Source: Ch128b sp964527925 (lineage in GTDB: Bacteria > Bacteroidota > Ignavibacteria > Ch128b). From it: 64,000 bases of DNA. Each line of letters starts with the position of its first letter. The stretch's first letter is position 1. The stretch lies in contig CAZGQO010000001.1 in the NCBI GenBank assembly GCA_964527925.1, positions 186,001 through 250,000 of the forward strand, in the 5' to 3' direction. Both the position numbers and the translations under genes were made by a program. This document shows, piece by piece, positions 53,582 through 63,172 of this stretch. Under the pieces are notes generated by a model that made no database searches, was not told where the DNA came from, and saw only the letters and a program-made list of their open reading frames with translations.

Positions 53582-55957
53582 TTAACGATAGACTAAAAGT
53601 CTCTGACCAGCTTTAATATTACTGCTGCTAATTTTATTAATTCTTTTTAATTCTGCAACACTGATTTTGTACTTCTTCGAAATAGAAATTAAAGTTTCGC
53701 CAGGTCTTACAGTATGATAAACTCTTCTTTTGTTTACTTTATCACCCTTAGAAGTATTTTCAACATCTGGTGAAATAATCAATTTTTGTCCATAAACAAT
53801 TCGATCGCCTTTTAATCCATTCCATTCTTTCAGATTCGAAATGGAGATTTTAAATTTTCTTGAAATATCACTCAAAGTTTCACCACGACGGACTATGTAA
53901 TAATTTTGTTGCTTTGATAACCTTGTCGATCTGGTTGCAAAATCTAAGGTAGAATAAATTTTTAATACCTGGCCGCTTCTGACATAAGAAGATTTTAAGT
54001 TATTCCATTTTCTTAGATCGCTAACTGAAACATTATATTTATTAGCAATCAGACTTAAATTTTCACCTCTTTTAACGCGATGCGTAATCTCTTTTTTCTT
54101 CATTTCGAATGTATTGTCAGAATTATTAATTACAGCAACCTTTTTAATTGTCTCCTGCTCAATTGGTGAATAATTAGCCAGATTTTTAAAGAAATTAACT
54201 TTTTCATTTGGAACATAAATTATCAATTCATCACCAACGGAGATTTTTTTATCGTATGGGATGTCGTTCCAGATTCTCAAATCGGTTATTCTTGTTTCAA
54301 AAATTTCGGCAATCTTTGTCAGCGAATCTCCAGTCCTAACACGATATTTGATTGGACTCTTGCCATCCACATTGTAGCTGTAAAGTTTTTTACCAGAAAC
54401 TTGATTGGATACTTCTTCACTTGCATTTTCGGCAGTATTTTCATCTGAAACTTGAACTTCATCAACCAATACTTCTCCTTCAGTTGATTCCTCATTATTT
54501 TCCAATCCATCGGCAATTTCTTCATTTGTGCCCGGATAGGTAAAGACCAGATCTTCGTTATTACCCTGAACAGGAATTTTCAATAAAGCATTTCGTTTTA
54601 ATTTGATTCGTCTTGAAATATTATTGACATCTGCAATTGCTTCTGCTGTTGTTCCATATCTTTTAGCAATTGAACCAAGTGTTTCACCCTTTTTAACTCT
54701 GTGGAAGACAAAAGATTTCTTAGCCGATTCTGGAATTTTATCATAATTGAATGCGAGATTTTTTACATATTCACCCTTTGGGACTTTCAAAGGATAACCA
54801 CCTAGGTAATTTGGCGGGACACATTTTTGAATCAGTTCAGGATTATATTCTTCAAGAGTATCACCATCTAATCCAGCTGCACGTGCAAGTGCACTTAAAT
54901 CAAATGGATCTTTGACATAAAAAATATCATACTCTAAAGGTTTTTGATAATCAATCTCCGTAAAACCGTATTTCTGAGGATCAGAAAAAATAATTGTAAT
55001 TGCAATATATTGAGGTACATAATCTCTTGTCTCACGTGGTAAACTGTAAATTATTTCTGAGTAATTTTGAGATCCTACACGACTAATTGCTCTTCGAATT
55101 CTTCCTTCTCCAGCATTGTAAGCTGCTAAAGCTAAGTACCAATCGCCTAATGATTGATATAAATCCTTAAGATGTTTTGCAGCTGCTCTGGTAGATTTCT
55201 CTGGATCTCTTCTTTCATCAATCCAGAAATTAGATTCAAGTCCATACATATTGCCAGTACTTCTTATAAATTGCCATAATCCAACTGCTTTAGCCCATGA
55301 AACAGCATTGGGATTTAATCCACTTTCAATCACAGAAAGATAAACTAACTCAACCGGGACACCTTCTTCTGCAAAAATTTTCCTCATCATTGGAAAATAT
55401 TTGCCTGACCTTGAAAGCCAGCGTTCTGTAATATGGCGACCACGATCGGTAAAAAAGTTTAAAAATGATTGGACATACGAGTTTACTTCTATTGGTACAT
55501 TACCAATTTCTACAGTTTTCGGGGTTTCGTATTTAGGATGCTTGAAATTATTAATTCGTTTACTTAACCATTCTTGTAAGCTTGGAAGTGAGATTTCGGG
55601 TGGAATTTCTTCAATCGTATCCAGCAATTTCTGATAATCTTCAATTACTGTTCTCTCTAAATCAAGATAATCTGTAAAATTTTCTACACCGGGATAATCT
55701 GAAATTTGGTTTAGTAATTTAACCGCTTTTTCATATTGATAGAGAGCGTTTAATTTCTGATTGTTCTCTTCATAGTTTATTGCTTCTATATAAGTTTGTC
55801 TAACCTGCTCTAATAAAGCAATTAAAAAATTTACCTGAGCGGTATCTTTTTTTATTTCCGGAGTTACTAATTCCTTTTTTTGAATTATTTCTTTATTTGA
55901 TGAACAGGATAAAAATAAAAATAGACTGAAAAGCGGTAGAACAAATCTAAAATTCAT
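53582..55957 (-). CDS. LysM-containing lytic murein transglycosylase, MltD-like lipoprotein
   Basis: 791 residues. Lipoprotein signal ending FLSC (Cys18), a helical region to about 180, an SLT domain (about 190-300) with catalytic Glu211 in VIESGLNP and the GLWQF and AAYNAGEGR motifs, then five LysM domains at about 418-463, 537-582, 625-668, 686-729 and 746-790, with an acidic linker between the first two. It cleaves peptidoglycan with anhydro-muramic acid formation; LysMs bind the glycan. Five LysMs is on the high side for MltD. It lies upstream of the TPP riboswitch. Confidence 0.92.
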   Translation of the reverse strand: MNFRFVLPLFSLFLFLSCSSNKEIIQKKELVTPEIKKDTAQVNFLIALLEQVRQTYIEAINYEENNQKLNALYQYEKAVKLLNQISDYPGVENFTDYLDLERTVIEDYQKLLDTIEEIPPEISLPSLQEWLSKRINNFKHPKYETPKTVEIGNVPIEVNSYVQSFLNFFTDRGRHITERWLSRSGKYFPMMRKIFAEEGVPVELVYLSVIESGLNPNAVSWAKAVGLWQFIRSTGNMYGLESNFWIDERRDPEKSTRAAAKHLKDLYQSLGDWYLALAAYNAGEGRIRRAISRVGSQNYSEIIYSLPRETRDYVPQYIAITIIFSDPQKYGFTEIDYQKPLEYDIFYVKDPFDLSALARAAGLDGDTLEEYNPELIQKCVPPNYLGGYPLKVPKGEYVKNLAFNYDKIPESAKKSFVFHRVKKGETLGSIAKRYGTTAEAIADVNNISRRIKLKRNALLKIPVQGNNEDLVFTYPGTNEEIADGLENNEESTEGEVLVDEVQVSDENTAENASEEVSNQVSGKKLYSYNVDGKSPIKYRVRTGDSLTKIAEIFETRITDLRIWNDIPYDKKISVGDELIIYVPNEKVNFFKNLANYSPIEQETIKKVAVINNSDNTFEMKKKEITHRVKRGENLSLIANKYNVSVSDLRKWNNLKSSYVRSGQVLKIYSTLDFATRSTRLSKQQNYYIVRRGETLSDISRKFKISISNLKEWNGLKGDRIVYGQKLIISPDVENTSKGDKVNKRRVYHTVRPGETLISISKKYKISVAELKRINKISSSNIKAGQRLLVYR

Positions 55958-56075
55958 TGAACACTCTCTTCCTTTTTTAATATCAACTACTTTTAATTTA
56001 ATTGACTAAAATTAAAATGTCAATAAAAGATTGAAATAAACTTATCTAATTTATTGAAAAAATTATATTTAAGAT

Positions 56076-57617
56076 TCAAAGCGGGATATTATCATGTTTT
56101 TTTCGTGGATTCTTATCAACTTTTGTTCGCGTGATCTCAAGTGCTTTGATAACTTTCAGACGGGTTTGATTTGGAAAGATTATTTCATCAATATAGCCTT
56201 TTTCAGCCGCGACATAAGGATTTGCAAATTTATCGATGTATTGCTGAAGTTTTTTGTTCGATTCTTCTTCAGGATTCTTTGAACTTTGAATTTCCTTTTT
56301 GAAAATTATTTCAACAGCACCTTTAGGTCCCATAACTGCGATTTCAGCACTAGGCCAGGCAAAATTAAAATCTCCCCGAATATGTTTTGAGTTCATAACA
56401 TCATAAGCACCACCGTATGCCTTTCTTGTTATGACCGTTATTTTCGGGACAGTTGCTTCACAAAAAGCAAACAAAAGTTTTGCTCCATTTCTAATTATTC
56501 CTCCCCATTCTTGATCAGTACCTGGCATAAATCCAGGAACATCAACAAAAACTATCAATGGAATATTGAAAGCATCACAAAACCTGACAAACCTCGCACC
56601 TTTAATTGAAGAATTAATATCAAGTACGCCTGCAAGGACAGCGGGTTGATTGGAGACAACTCCAACAGACATTCCCCGTATTCGTCCAAAACCAACGATT
56701 ATATTCTGAGCAAAATCCTTTTGAACTTCAAAGAACTCATTATTGTCAAGAATTAATTTTATGATTTCCTTCATATCATAAGGTTGATTGGGATTTTCAG
56801 GTACGATGTTTAATAATTCAGGAATATCTTTTTCAGGTTCATCGTAAACGAATCTTGGAGGTTCATCATCGCAATTTTGAGGAATGTACTCAAGTAATTT
56901 TCGAATATCATTTAAACATTCAATTTCGCTGTCATAAACAAAATGAACAACCCCAGATTTTGTTGCATGAGTATCAGCTCCACCAAGTTCCTCAAATGTT
57001 ACATCTTCGTGAGTAACAGTTTTTACAACATTTGGTCCAGTAACGAACATATATGAAGTATTTCGAACAATAAAAATAAAATCAGTAATAGCCGGTGAAT
57101 AAACAGCACCACCTGCACACGGACCTAATACTGCTGATATTTGGGGAACAAGTCCTGAAGCAAGTGTATTTCTTAGAAAAATTTCTGCATATCCACCGAG
57201 ACTTGAAACACCTTCTTGAATTCTTGCACCTCCACTATCATTAAGTCCGATAATTGGTATACCTAACTTCATAGCCATATCCATGATCTTGCAAATCTTT
57301 TTTGCATGCATCTCCGAGAGACTTCCGCCAAAAACTGTAAAATCCTGACTGAAAACTGCCACATCTCTGCCGTTAATTTTACCGAATCCAGTTACGACTC
57401 CATCGCCATAAATTTTTTGATTTTCCATTCCGAAATCGGTACACTGATGAACAACGAATTTATCAACTTCAATAAAAGATCCTTCATCAAGTAAAATTTC
57501 TAATCTTTCTCTTGCAGTTAATTTTCCTTTCTTATGCTGCTGTTCGATTTTATCAATTCCACCTCCAAGTTCAGCAACCTTAATTTTTTCTCTTAGTTCT
57601 TCGATTTTATTTTTCAT
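56076..57617 (-). CDS. Acyl-CoA carboxylase carboxyltransferase subunit
   Basis: About 513 residues from the ATG at 57617, which has a near-perfect GGAGGTGA site; an upstream ATG at 57632 would lie before that site. Family marks: the GGGIDKIEQQHKKGKLTARERLEILLDEGSF start without excess, LNDSGGARIQEGVSSLGGYAEIF, GPCAGGAVYSPAITDF and DVPGFMPGTDQEWGGI. Propionyl- or methylmalonyl-CoA/biotin carboxyltransferase type (PccB/MmdA). Biotin-carrier and carboxylase subunits are not adjacent. It starts 4 nt after the MBL hydrolase stop. Confidence 0.93.
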   Translation of the reverse strand: MKNKIEELREKIKVAELGGGIDKIEQQHKKGKLTARERLEILLDEGSFIEVDKFVVHQCTDFGMENQKIYGDGVVTGFGKINGRDVAVFSQDFTVFGGSLSEMHAKKICKIMDMAMKLGIPIIGLNDSGGARIQEGVSSLGGYAEIFLRNTLASGLVPQISAVLGPCAGGAVYSPAITDFIFIVRNTSYMFVTGPNVVKTVTHEDVTFEELGGADTHATKSGVVHFVYDSEIECLNDIRKLLEYIPQNCDDEPPRFVYDEPEKDIPELLNIVPENPNQPYDMKEIIKLILDNNEFFEVQKDFAQNIIVGFGRIRGMSVGVVSNQPAVLAGVLDINSSIKGARFVRFCDAFNIPLIVFVDVPGFMPGTDQEWGGIIRNGAKLLFAFCEATVPKITVITRKAYGGAYDVMNSKHIRGDFNFAWPSAEIAVMGPKGAVEIIFKKEIQSSKNPEEESNKKLQQYIDKFANPYVAAEKGYIDEIIFPNQTRLKVIKALEITRTKVDKNPRKKHDNIPL

Positions 57618-57621
57618 TCTG

Positions 57622-58287
57622 TCACCTCCCATCGGTTAAAAATGGATTGAAATTTTTTTCATGATAAATAGTAGTTGAAGGACCATGTCCTGGAAGAATT
57701 TCTACATCATTATCAAGAATTAAAATTTTATTCTTAATACTATCTATTAAAAGAGAATAATCGCCGCCCCATAAATCTGTCCTGCCGATTGACTCGAAGA
57801 AAATTGTATCTCCAGTAAAGATTTTTTTGATTGCAGGAACAAACAAACATGTTCCGCCAGGCGAATGTCCTGGTGTTTTAATTATCTTTACTTCATTACC
57901 GTTTAGAGACAATTCCTGAAAAGAATGCAAATCATAATCTGGTTCAACAATTTTAGGTTGATTTATTCCAACCATTTCAGCTTGTTTTTTGACATTCTGA
58001 AGAAGTGGTAAATCCGGAGAAGGGAAGTAAAAATCAGGATTAAAATTTTCTTTCAGGAATGAAATCCCAAATATGTGATCGATATGACCATGAGTATTTA
58101 AAATTTTTGTTAGCCTCAGATTATTTTCACAAACAAATCTTTCAATTTCATCATTTTCATCTGAATAGAAATTCCCAGGATCAATAACCCAGGCTTCACG
58201 CGAGATTTCATCGTAAATTAAGTAGGTGTTTTGTTCAAAGTCATTAAAAACAAATTTTTCAATATGGATGACAATTGATGGATTCAT
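57622..58287 (-). CDS. Metallo-beta-lactamase-fold hydrolase, glyoxalase II-like
   Basis: 221 residues with the binuclear zinc motif THGHIDH (about residues 69-75), later ligand histidines in GHSPGGTC and GHGPST, and bridging aspartate in FTGDTIF. This is the GloB/YcbL-type group that hydrolyses thioesters; the exact substrate is open. Directly upstream of the carboxylase subunit gene and probably co-transcribed. Confidence 0.87.
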   Translation of the reverse strand: MNPSIVIHIEKFVFNDFEQNTYLIYDEISREAWVIDPGNFYSDENDEIERFVCENNLRLTKILNTHGHIDHIFGISFLKENFNPDFYFPSPDLPLLQNVKKQAEMVGINQPKIVEPDYDLHSFQELSLNGNEVKIIKTPGHSPGGTCLFVPAIKKIFTGDTIFFESIGRTDLWGGDYSLLIDSIKNKILILDNDVEILPGHGPSTTIYHEKNFNPFLTDGR

Positions 58288-58356
58288 TTGATTACACCAA
58301 AACTTATTAATTTTTTTCTAAGATAATAAAAAAGTTAAGTGAGTTTTAAAATAAAG

Positions 58357-58382
58357 AAGGCCCGGTGGGGTGGCCGGACCTT
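58357..58382 (-). terminator. Intrinsic terminator after htrA
   Basis: On the minus strand, AAGGTCCGG (58382-58374), 8-nt loop, CCGGGCCTT (58365-58357), one G-U pair, then CTTTATTTT. GC-rich for this genome and 37 nt after the htrA stop. Confidence 0.85.
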
Positions 58383-58418
58383 ATAGGAGGCGTTAAGATT
58401 TTATGGGATTTAGGGGGT

Positions 58419-59921
58419 TTATTTAGGGATCTCTAAACCTACGAATCTTGCATTACCTTGAGCATCTCTCACTCTCAACAAAACTGCAGAACCCTTTTTC
58501 TTTGAAATTTCTTCGTCAAAATCTTTTACTGAATCAATTTTCTTTTTGTTCACTTCTGTGATAACGAGACCTTCTCTTAAGCCTGCATCATAAGCCGGGC
58601 TGATTGATTCAACTTCAGTGATAAGAATTCCATTTTCTACTTTATACTGTTTCAACTCAGTAGAAGTTAGATTTTGAACTGTTAATCCTAATTCTTTATA
58701 TGTCTTCGATTTAATCGATTCATCTACTTTTCGTTCTTCTTTCTTTGTAACTGGTTTAGTGTCAGCTTCATCTTCTTTTCTTGGTCTTAGTGTGATTTCT
58801 TTTTCAAAAGTTTTTCCATTTCTAAAAACTTTCAATTTGACTTTATCACCTGCATGTTTACTTGCAACATAACTTTGTAAATCATTCGGTTTGAAAACAT
58901 CTTTTCCATCAATTGAAAGAATTATATCACCTTCTTCAATTCCAGCATCTTTTGCTGCACCATCTTCGACAAGTGATTCAATGATTACTCCCTGTGTTTT
59001 TTCTAAACCAAGTGCTTTAGCAGTTGCATTATCTACTTCACGAATTTGAACCCCAATGTATCCTCTTTTTACTTTACCATATTCAATCAAATCTTTTGTA
59101 ACTGTCTTGACAATATTAATTGGAATTGCAAATCCATATCCCTGATAATAACCTGTACGTGAAGCAATTGCAGTGTTAATTCCAATAACAGCACCTGAAA
59201 GATCGACAAGAGCTCCGCCTGAATTTCCAGGATTTATAGCTGCATCAGTCTGGATGAAATCTTCAATACCATAACTATCCTGAATTAATCTTAAACCACC
59301 TCTGCCAAGCGCTGAAATAATTCCAGCCGTTACAGTTGAAGTTAATCCAAGCGGATTACCAATTGCTAAAACCCATTGGCCGACTTTTACATTATCAGAA
59401 TTTCCGAGATAAGCTGGAGTTAAATTTTTTGCATCGATTTTGATTACCGCGAGATCAGTCAGTGGATCAGTGCTAACCAATTCAGCAGAAAATTTTCTTT
59501 TATCGTTCAGTGTAACGTTAATTGATTTAGCATCTTTGACGACATGATTATTGGTTACTATGTACCCATCAGATGAAATAATCACACCAGAACCTGTACC
59601 TACCTGAGGTTGTTTTGGCAGGTCTTTAAAGAAGGGAAATTCTTTAAAAAAGAAATCATGATCTTCTGGAATATCAAAAACTTTTCCATCTGTTTTCACT
59701 TCTATATAGACAACTGTGGGAGTAACAGCATTAGCAACCTGAACAAATGCGTCGTTGAGTTTTTGTACATCCTGCGAGACATTCACAAGAGGATTTGGTG
59801 AACCAATTTGAGAGATGGAATAACCAGGTTTCACCCAGTTAAAACCTGTTACCAGCACAACTCCAAAAACCACTCCCACTAAAATCAAAGAGAAAGTTGA
59901 CAATAATTTTTTTCTTTCCAT
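58419..59921 (-). CDS. HtrA/DegP-type periplasmic serine protease with two PDZ domains
   Basis: 500 residues from the ATG at 59921, which has a GAGGTAAAA site and leads straight into a signal anchor (LLSTFSLILVGVVFGVVLVTG). The longer reading from 59972 would overlap recO. Catalytic triad: His in TNNHVVKDA, Asp in DPLTDLAVI, Ser in NPGNSGGALVD. Two PDZ domains follow (about 280-370 and 400-500). It degrades or refolds misfolded envelope proteins. Confidence 0.95.
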   Translation of the reverse strand: MERKKLLSTFSLILVGVVFGVVLVTGFNWVKPGYSISQIGSPNPLVNVSQDVQKLNDAFVQVANAVTPTVVYIEVKTDGKVFDIPEDHDFFFKEFPFFKDLPKQPQVGTGSGVIISSDGYIVTNNHVVKDAKSINVTLNDKRKFSAELVSTDPLTDLAVIKIDAKNLTPAYLGNSDNVKVGQWVLAIGNPLGLTSTVTAGIISALGRGGLRLIQDSYGIEDFIQTDAAINPGNSGGALVDLSGAVIGINTAIASRTGYYQGYGFAIPINIVKTVTKDLIEYGKVKRGYIGVQIREVDNATAKALGLEKTQGVIIESLVEDGAAKDAGIEEGDIILSIDGKDVFKPNDLQSYVASKHAGDKVKLKVFRNGKTFEKEITLRPRKEDEADTKPVTKKEERKVDESIKSKTYKELGLTVQNLTSTELKQYKVENGILITEVESISPAYDAGLREGLVITEVNKKKIDSVKDFDEEISKKKGSAVLLRVRDAQGNARFVGLEIPK

Positions 59922-59968
59922 TTTTACCTCATTTTTTTGCTTTTTACTATAGTGAAACCAGCCTTGTT

Positions 59969-60724
59969 TCAAAATAATTCCATTGAATTTATTTTTTTTA
60001 TTTCATTAACATGATAGCTCAAAAAATCCATAATTGAAAAAAGAATTTTTTTTAAGTCACTTATATTAAATGAATGATTAAAAGTTTCAATCTTTTCTGG
60101 TTTAGATAACAATTTTATAAGTATAAATCTTTCGTTCTCATTCAATTCAATGTAGCTATTGGTTAAACTCTGACAGTCTTTACAAATTATTCCATAATTT
60201 CTGGTTAACAAAAAATCTTTATCACTTAAGTTTATTGCTTTATGACATAATGGACAATCGACAGAGAAAATCGGATATCCTGCTATCTCACATAAATCAA
60301 TTAAAAATGACAATAAAAGGAGATCACTTGAATTAGGTTTTTTATTTAATTCTTCAAGTGATTTAGTTACAAGTTCAAACAATTCAGGATTTGCTTCGCC
60401 TTCATGGGAAAAAACATTTGTGAGTTCAAGAATGATTAAAGAGATTTTAAGTTTTTCAAAGTTCGACTTGATATAATAAAAATCATTAATAAATTCTGCA
60501 CTCGATAAATATTGCAAATCACGAGTTGGTTTTTCATAATAAACGAATTCAATAAAATTAATTGGTTCAAGAATGGATGAAAGCTTGCTCCTTGGTGTTC
60601 GGACGCCCTTTGCAATTAAATTTAATTTCCCGGCTTTCTCTGCAAAAATGGTTACAAGCTTACTGGTTTCTCGATACTTTTTCCTTTTGAGAACGATTCC
60701 TCTATCTTTTAAAATTTTAGTCAT
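59969..60724 (-). CDS. recO: DNA repair protein RecO
   Basis: 251 residues. N-terminal OB-fold (GIVLKRKKYRETSKLVTIF, KGVRTPRSKLSSILEPIN), then a helical domain with a zinc-binding pair CPLCHKA...CKDC (about residues 158-184). It works with RecR (32312) in the RecFOR pathway. Overlaps mtnA by 4 nt. Confidence 0.93.
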   Translation of the reverse strand: MTKILKDRGIVLKRKKYRETSKLVTIFAEKAGKLNLIAKGVRTPRSKLSSILEPINFIEFVYYEKPTRDLQYLSSAEFINDFYYIKSNFEKLKISLIILELTNVFSHEGEANPELFELVTKSLEELNKKPNSSDLLLLSFLIDLCEIAGYPIFSVDCPLCHKAINLSDKDFLLTRNYGIICKDCQSLTNSYIELNENERFILIKLLSKPEKIETFNHSFNISDLKKILFSIMDFLSYHVNEIKKINSMELF

Positions 60725-61722
60725 ACAGCAAAGTTATATGGTTTCTGATACACACCTCTTTCAGTGAATATTGCATTGATTAGTTCATTGGGAGTTACAT
60801 CGAAAGCAAAGTTTAAAGCATTCAAATTTGCATCTATGATTTTTTTATTACCGAATGTCAGCAATTCTTCAGGTTTTCTTATTTCAATTAAAATCTCTCC
60901 ACCGGTTGATATATTGTGATCAATCGTTGTAGAAGGAGCTGCTACAAAAAATGGAATCGAATGATAATCACAGTTAACAGCTAAAGAATAAGTGCCTATC
61001 TTATTTGCAACATCACCATTTTTCGCAATTCTATCAGCACCAACAATTGCAAAATCTACCAGACCTTTTTGCATTAAGAATGCTGCTGATGAATCAGTGA
61101 TTACCCGATATTCTATCCCGGCACTTTTTAATTCGTAAGCAGTAAGTCTTAATCCTTGCAGAAGTGGTCTGGTTTCACATGCATAAACCACATCAACCAG
61201 ATTTGCTTCAACCAATTTTTTTATAACTCCCAGAGCAGTTCCAATGCCGCCAGTTGCAAATATTCCAGTATTGCAATGAGTAAGGACTTTAACTTTATTA
61301 TCAAAATTTTTTCGAATAAACTTAGCACCGTTAAGAGAAATTTTTTCACAAAAGTCTTTGTCTTGCTGGTGAAATTCCTCTGCAAATTTTAATAACGCAT
61401 CAAAGTTTTGACTTTCTTTTGATGAATAAAAAAAGTCTCTTGCTTTCTGAAGTGCCGTAAATAAGTTAACAGCAGTTGGTCTTGTGGAGAATAATCTTTT
61501 ATAGGCGCCTTCGAATAAGTCCGGTGATTTTTTAACTGCAAGTGCAAGTGCATAAAGTGCCGCAATTCCAATCAGAGGAGCACCACGGATTTCAAGTCTT
61601 TCTATGGCTTCAGCAATTCTTTCGTAATTATCTGTAGCTATGAATTCTTCTTTATCCGGAAGACTGGTTTGATCTATAAACACTAATTTGCCTGATGAAA
61701 ACGAAATCGAAGAATCAATCAT
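60721..61722 (-). CDS. mtnA: S-methyl-5-thioribose-1-phosphate isomerase family protein
   Basis: 333 residues of the aIF2B/MtnA family. Catalytic Cys150 in THCNTGIFATGG and Asp230 in GADRIAKNGD are the marks of methylthioribose-1-phosphate isomerase in methionine salvage. The RGAPLIGI motif near residue 47 is normal. It begins 4 nt before the end of recO and 3 nt after the PfkB kinase. Confidence 0.92.
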   Translation of the reverse strand: MIDSSISFSSGKLVFIDQTSLPDKEEFIATDNYERIAEAIERLEIRGAPLIGIAALYALALAVKKSPDLFEGAYKRLFSTRPTAVNLFTALQKARDFFYSSKESQNFDALLKFAEEFHQQDKDFCEKISLNGAKFIRKNFDNKVKVLTHCNTGIFATGGIGTALGVIKKLVEANLVDVVYACETRPLLQGLRLTAYELKSAGIEYRVITDSSAAFLMQKGLVDFAIVGADRIAKNGDVANKIGTYSLAVNCDYHSIPFFVAAPSTTIDHNISTGGEILIEIRKPEELLTFGNKKIIDANLNALNFAFDVTPNELINAIFTERGVYQKPYNFAV

Positions 61723-61725
61723 CGT

Positions 61726-62637
61726 TCAAACCTCATAATGCGTTAGCCTTATGAACTCATTAAATCTTCGATTAATTTTTTCTTCATCAAGAGTTAGTAA
61801 TCCATCAACACTGAAATGCTGAACACAAAAAGAAGCAAGAACACTTCCATAAATCAATGATTTTTTAAGTTCAACTGAATTTACCTCTTTTACCTGAGAT
61901 AGATAACCAATCATTCCACCAGCGAATGAATCACCTGCACCTGTTGGATCTGTGACTTTTTCGATTGGATAAGCTGGAACAAAAAATATTTCATCATTCA
62001 CCATCAACATCGCACCATGCTCACCTTTTTTGATCACAAGTTTCTTCGGACCAAATTCTAAAATTTTCTTACCTGCACAAATTAGATTTGAAACTCCAGC
62101 CAGCAATTTCGCTTCAGAATCATTCACGACAAGTACATCGATCATTTTAAGTAATTTTTTAAGTGAATCATTTTTCCGTTCAATCCAGTAATTCATCGTA
62201 TCACAAAGAATAAATCTGGGGTTCTTAAGTTGATTCAAAACATTGATTTGTAAATCAGGATCGATATTCCCGAGAACTATGAACTTACTATCTTTGTAAC
62301 TTTCTGGAAGAACCGGATCAAAGTCTTTAAATACATTTAATTCAGTTAAAAGTGTTTCCCTCGAATTCATGTCTTCCAGATATCTTCCAGCCCATCTGAA
62401 TGTCTTTCCGTTTTTAATGATTTGTAATCCCTCAAAGTCTATATTGTGACTTTTTAATAATTTGATATAATTTACATTGAAATCATCACCGACAACACCA
62501 ACCAGTTTTACTTTCGATTTAAAGTATGATGCCGCCAGAGAAATATAAACTGCTGAACCTCCCAGTGATTCTTCAACCTTTGCAACTGGAGTTTCTATTG
62601 TGTCCAGTCCAACTGATCCAACAACGAGAATAGACAA
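61726..62637 (-). CDS. PfkB/ribokinase family sugar kinase, TTG start
   Basis: 303 residues with start codon TTG, preceded by GAGGTAAAAA. The N-terminal GGSAVYISLAASYF and C-terminal catalytic DPTGAGDSFAGGMIG (about 234-248, base Asp) motifs define PfkB kinases. Substrate unknown; nucleosides, ribose or methylthioribose-related sugars are possible given mtnA 3 nt downstream. Confidence 0.9.
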   Translation of the reverse strand: MSILVVGSVGLDTIETPVAKVEESLGGSAVYISLAASYFKSKVKLVGVVGDDFNVNYIKLLKSHNIDFEGLQIIKNGKTFRWAGRYLEDMNSRETLLTELNVFKDFDPVLPESYKDSKFIVLGNIDPDLQINVLNQLKNPRFILCDTMNYWIERKNDSLKKLLKMIDVLVVNDSEAKLLAGVSNLICAGKKILEFGPKKLVIKKGEHGAMLMVNDEIFFVPAYPIEKVTDPTGAGDSFAGGMIGYLSQVKEVNSVELKKSLIYGSVLASFCVQHFSVDGLLTLDEEKINRRFNEFIRLTHYEV

Positions 62638-62708
62638 TTTTTACCTCATTATTTAATTATTAATCGCAAATTTACATTATTTTGAATTTACAAATTTTAA
62701 GTTTTGAG

Positions 62709-63164
62709 CTAAAAAATCCTTGATAATTTTTCTCTTTCTTTTAAGTAATATCTTTCAATTAAACGAACTGATTTTTTCTGTCCTTCCCAGGCTAATAATT
62801 TGATTGCCTGGTTAACACTTACCCATTTATAATGCGAATGTTCTTCAGAAATCTTTACAGTTGATTTATTACTAACCTTACAAGCAAAAACTGGAATTAA
62901 ACAGACTTCATCCGTTTCAAATAAATAAACCGAGTTTACAAATGGAACAGAATACAACTCCTGAACTTCTAATCCAGTTTCTTCCATCAACTCACGTATT
63001 GCTGTTTCGAAAGCTTTTTCTTTGTTTTTGATTTTTCCAGTAACCATCTGCCAGATTCCCGGATATATTTGATCAGGCGATCTTTTGAGTAAAAGAAATT
63101 TCAATTTTCTGTTATCTACTTTGAAAATGTGAAGTTCAATGTATTTTGAAACAACTTTGCCCAT
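62709..63164 (-). CDS. Nudix hydrolase, NudB-like
   Basis: 151 residues. A complete Nudix box from GKIKNKEKAFE to RELMEETGL (about residues 43-65). SPDQIYPGIWQMVTG before it is reminiscent of dihydroneopterin-triphosphate/dATP pyrophosphatases. No folate genes nearby, so substrate is open. Confidence 0.85.
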   Translation of the reverse strand: MGKVVSKYIELHIFKVDNRKLKFLLLKRSPDQIYPGIWQMVTGKIKNKEKAFETAIRELMEETGLEVQELYSVPFVNSVYLFETDEVCLIPVFACKVSNKSTVKISEEHSHYKWVSVNQAIKLLAWEGQKKSVRLIERYYLKEREKLSRIF

Positions 63165-63172
63165 ATTGACCT

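Noticed and set aside
57622..58287. Antibiotic-resistance beta-lactamase
   Set aside because: The MBL-fold motifs are those of the glyoxalase II-like group, with no features of class B beta-lactamases.
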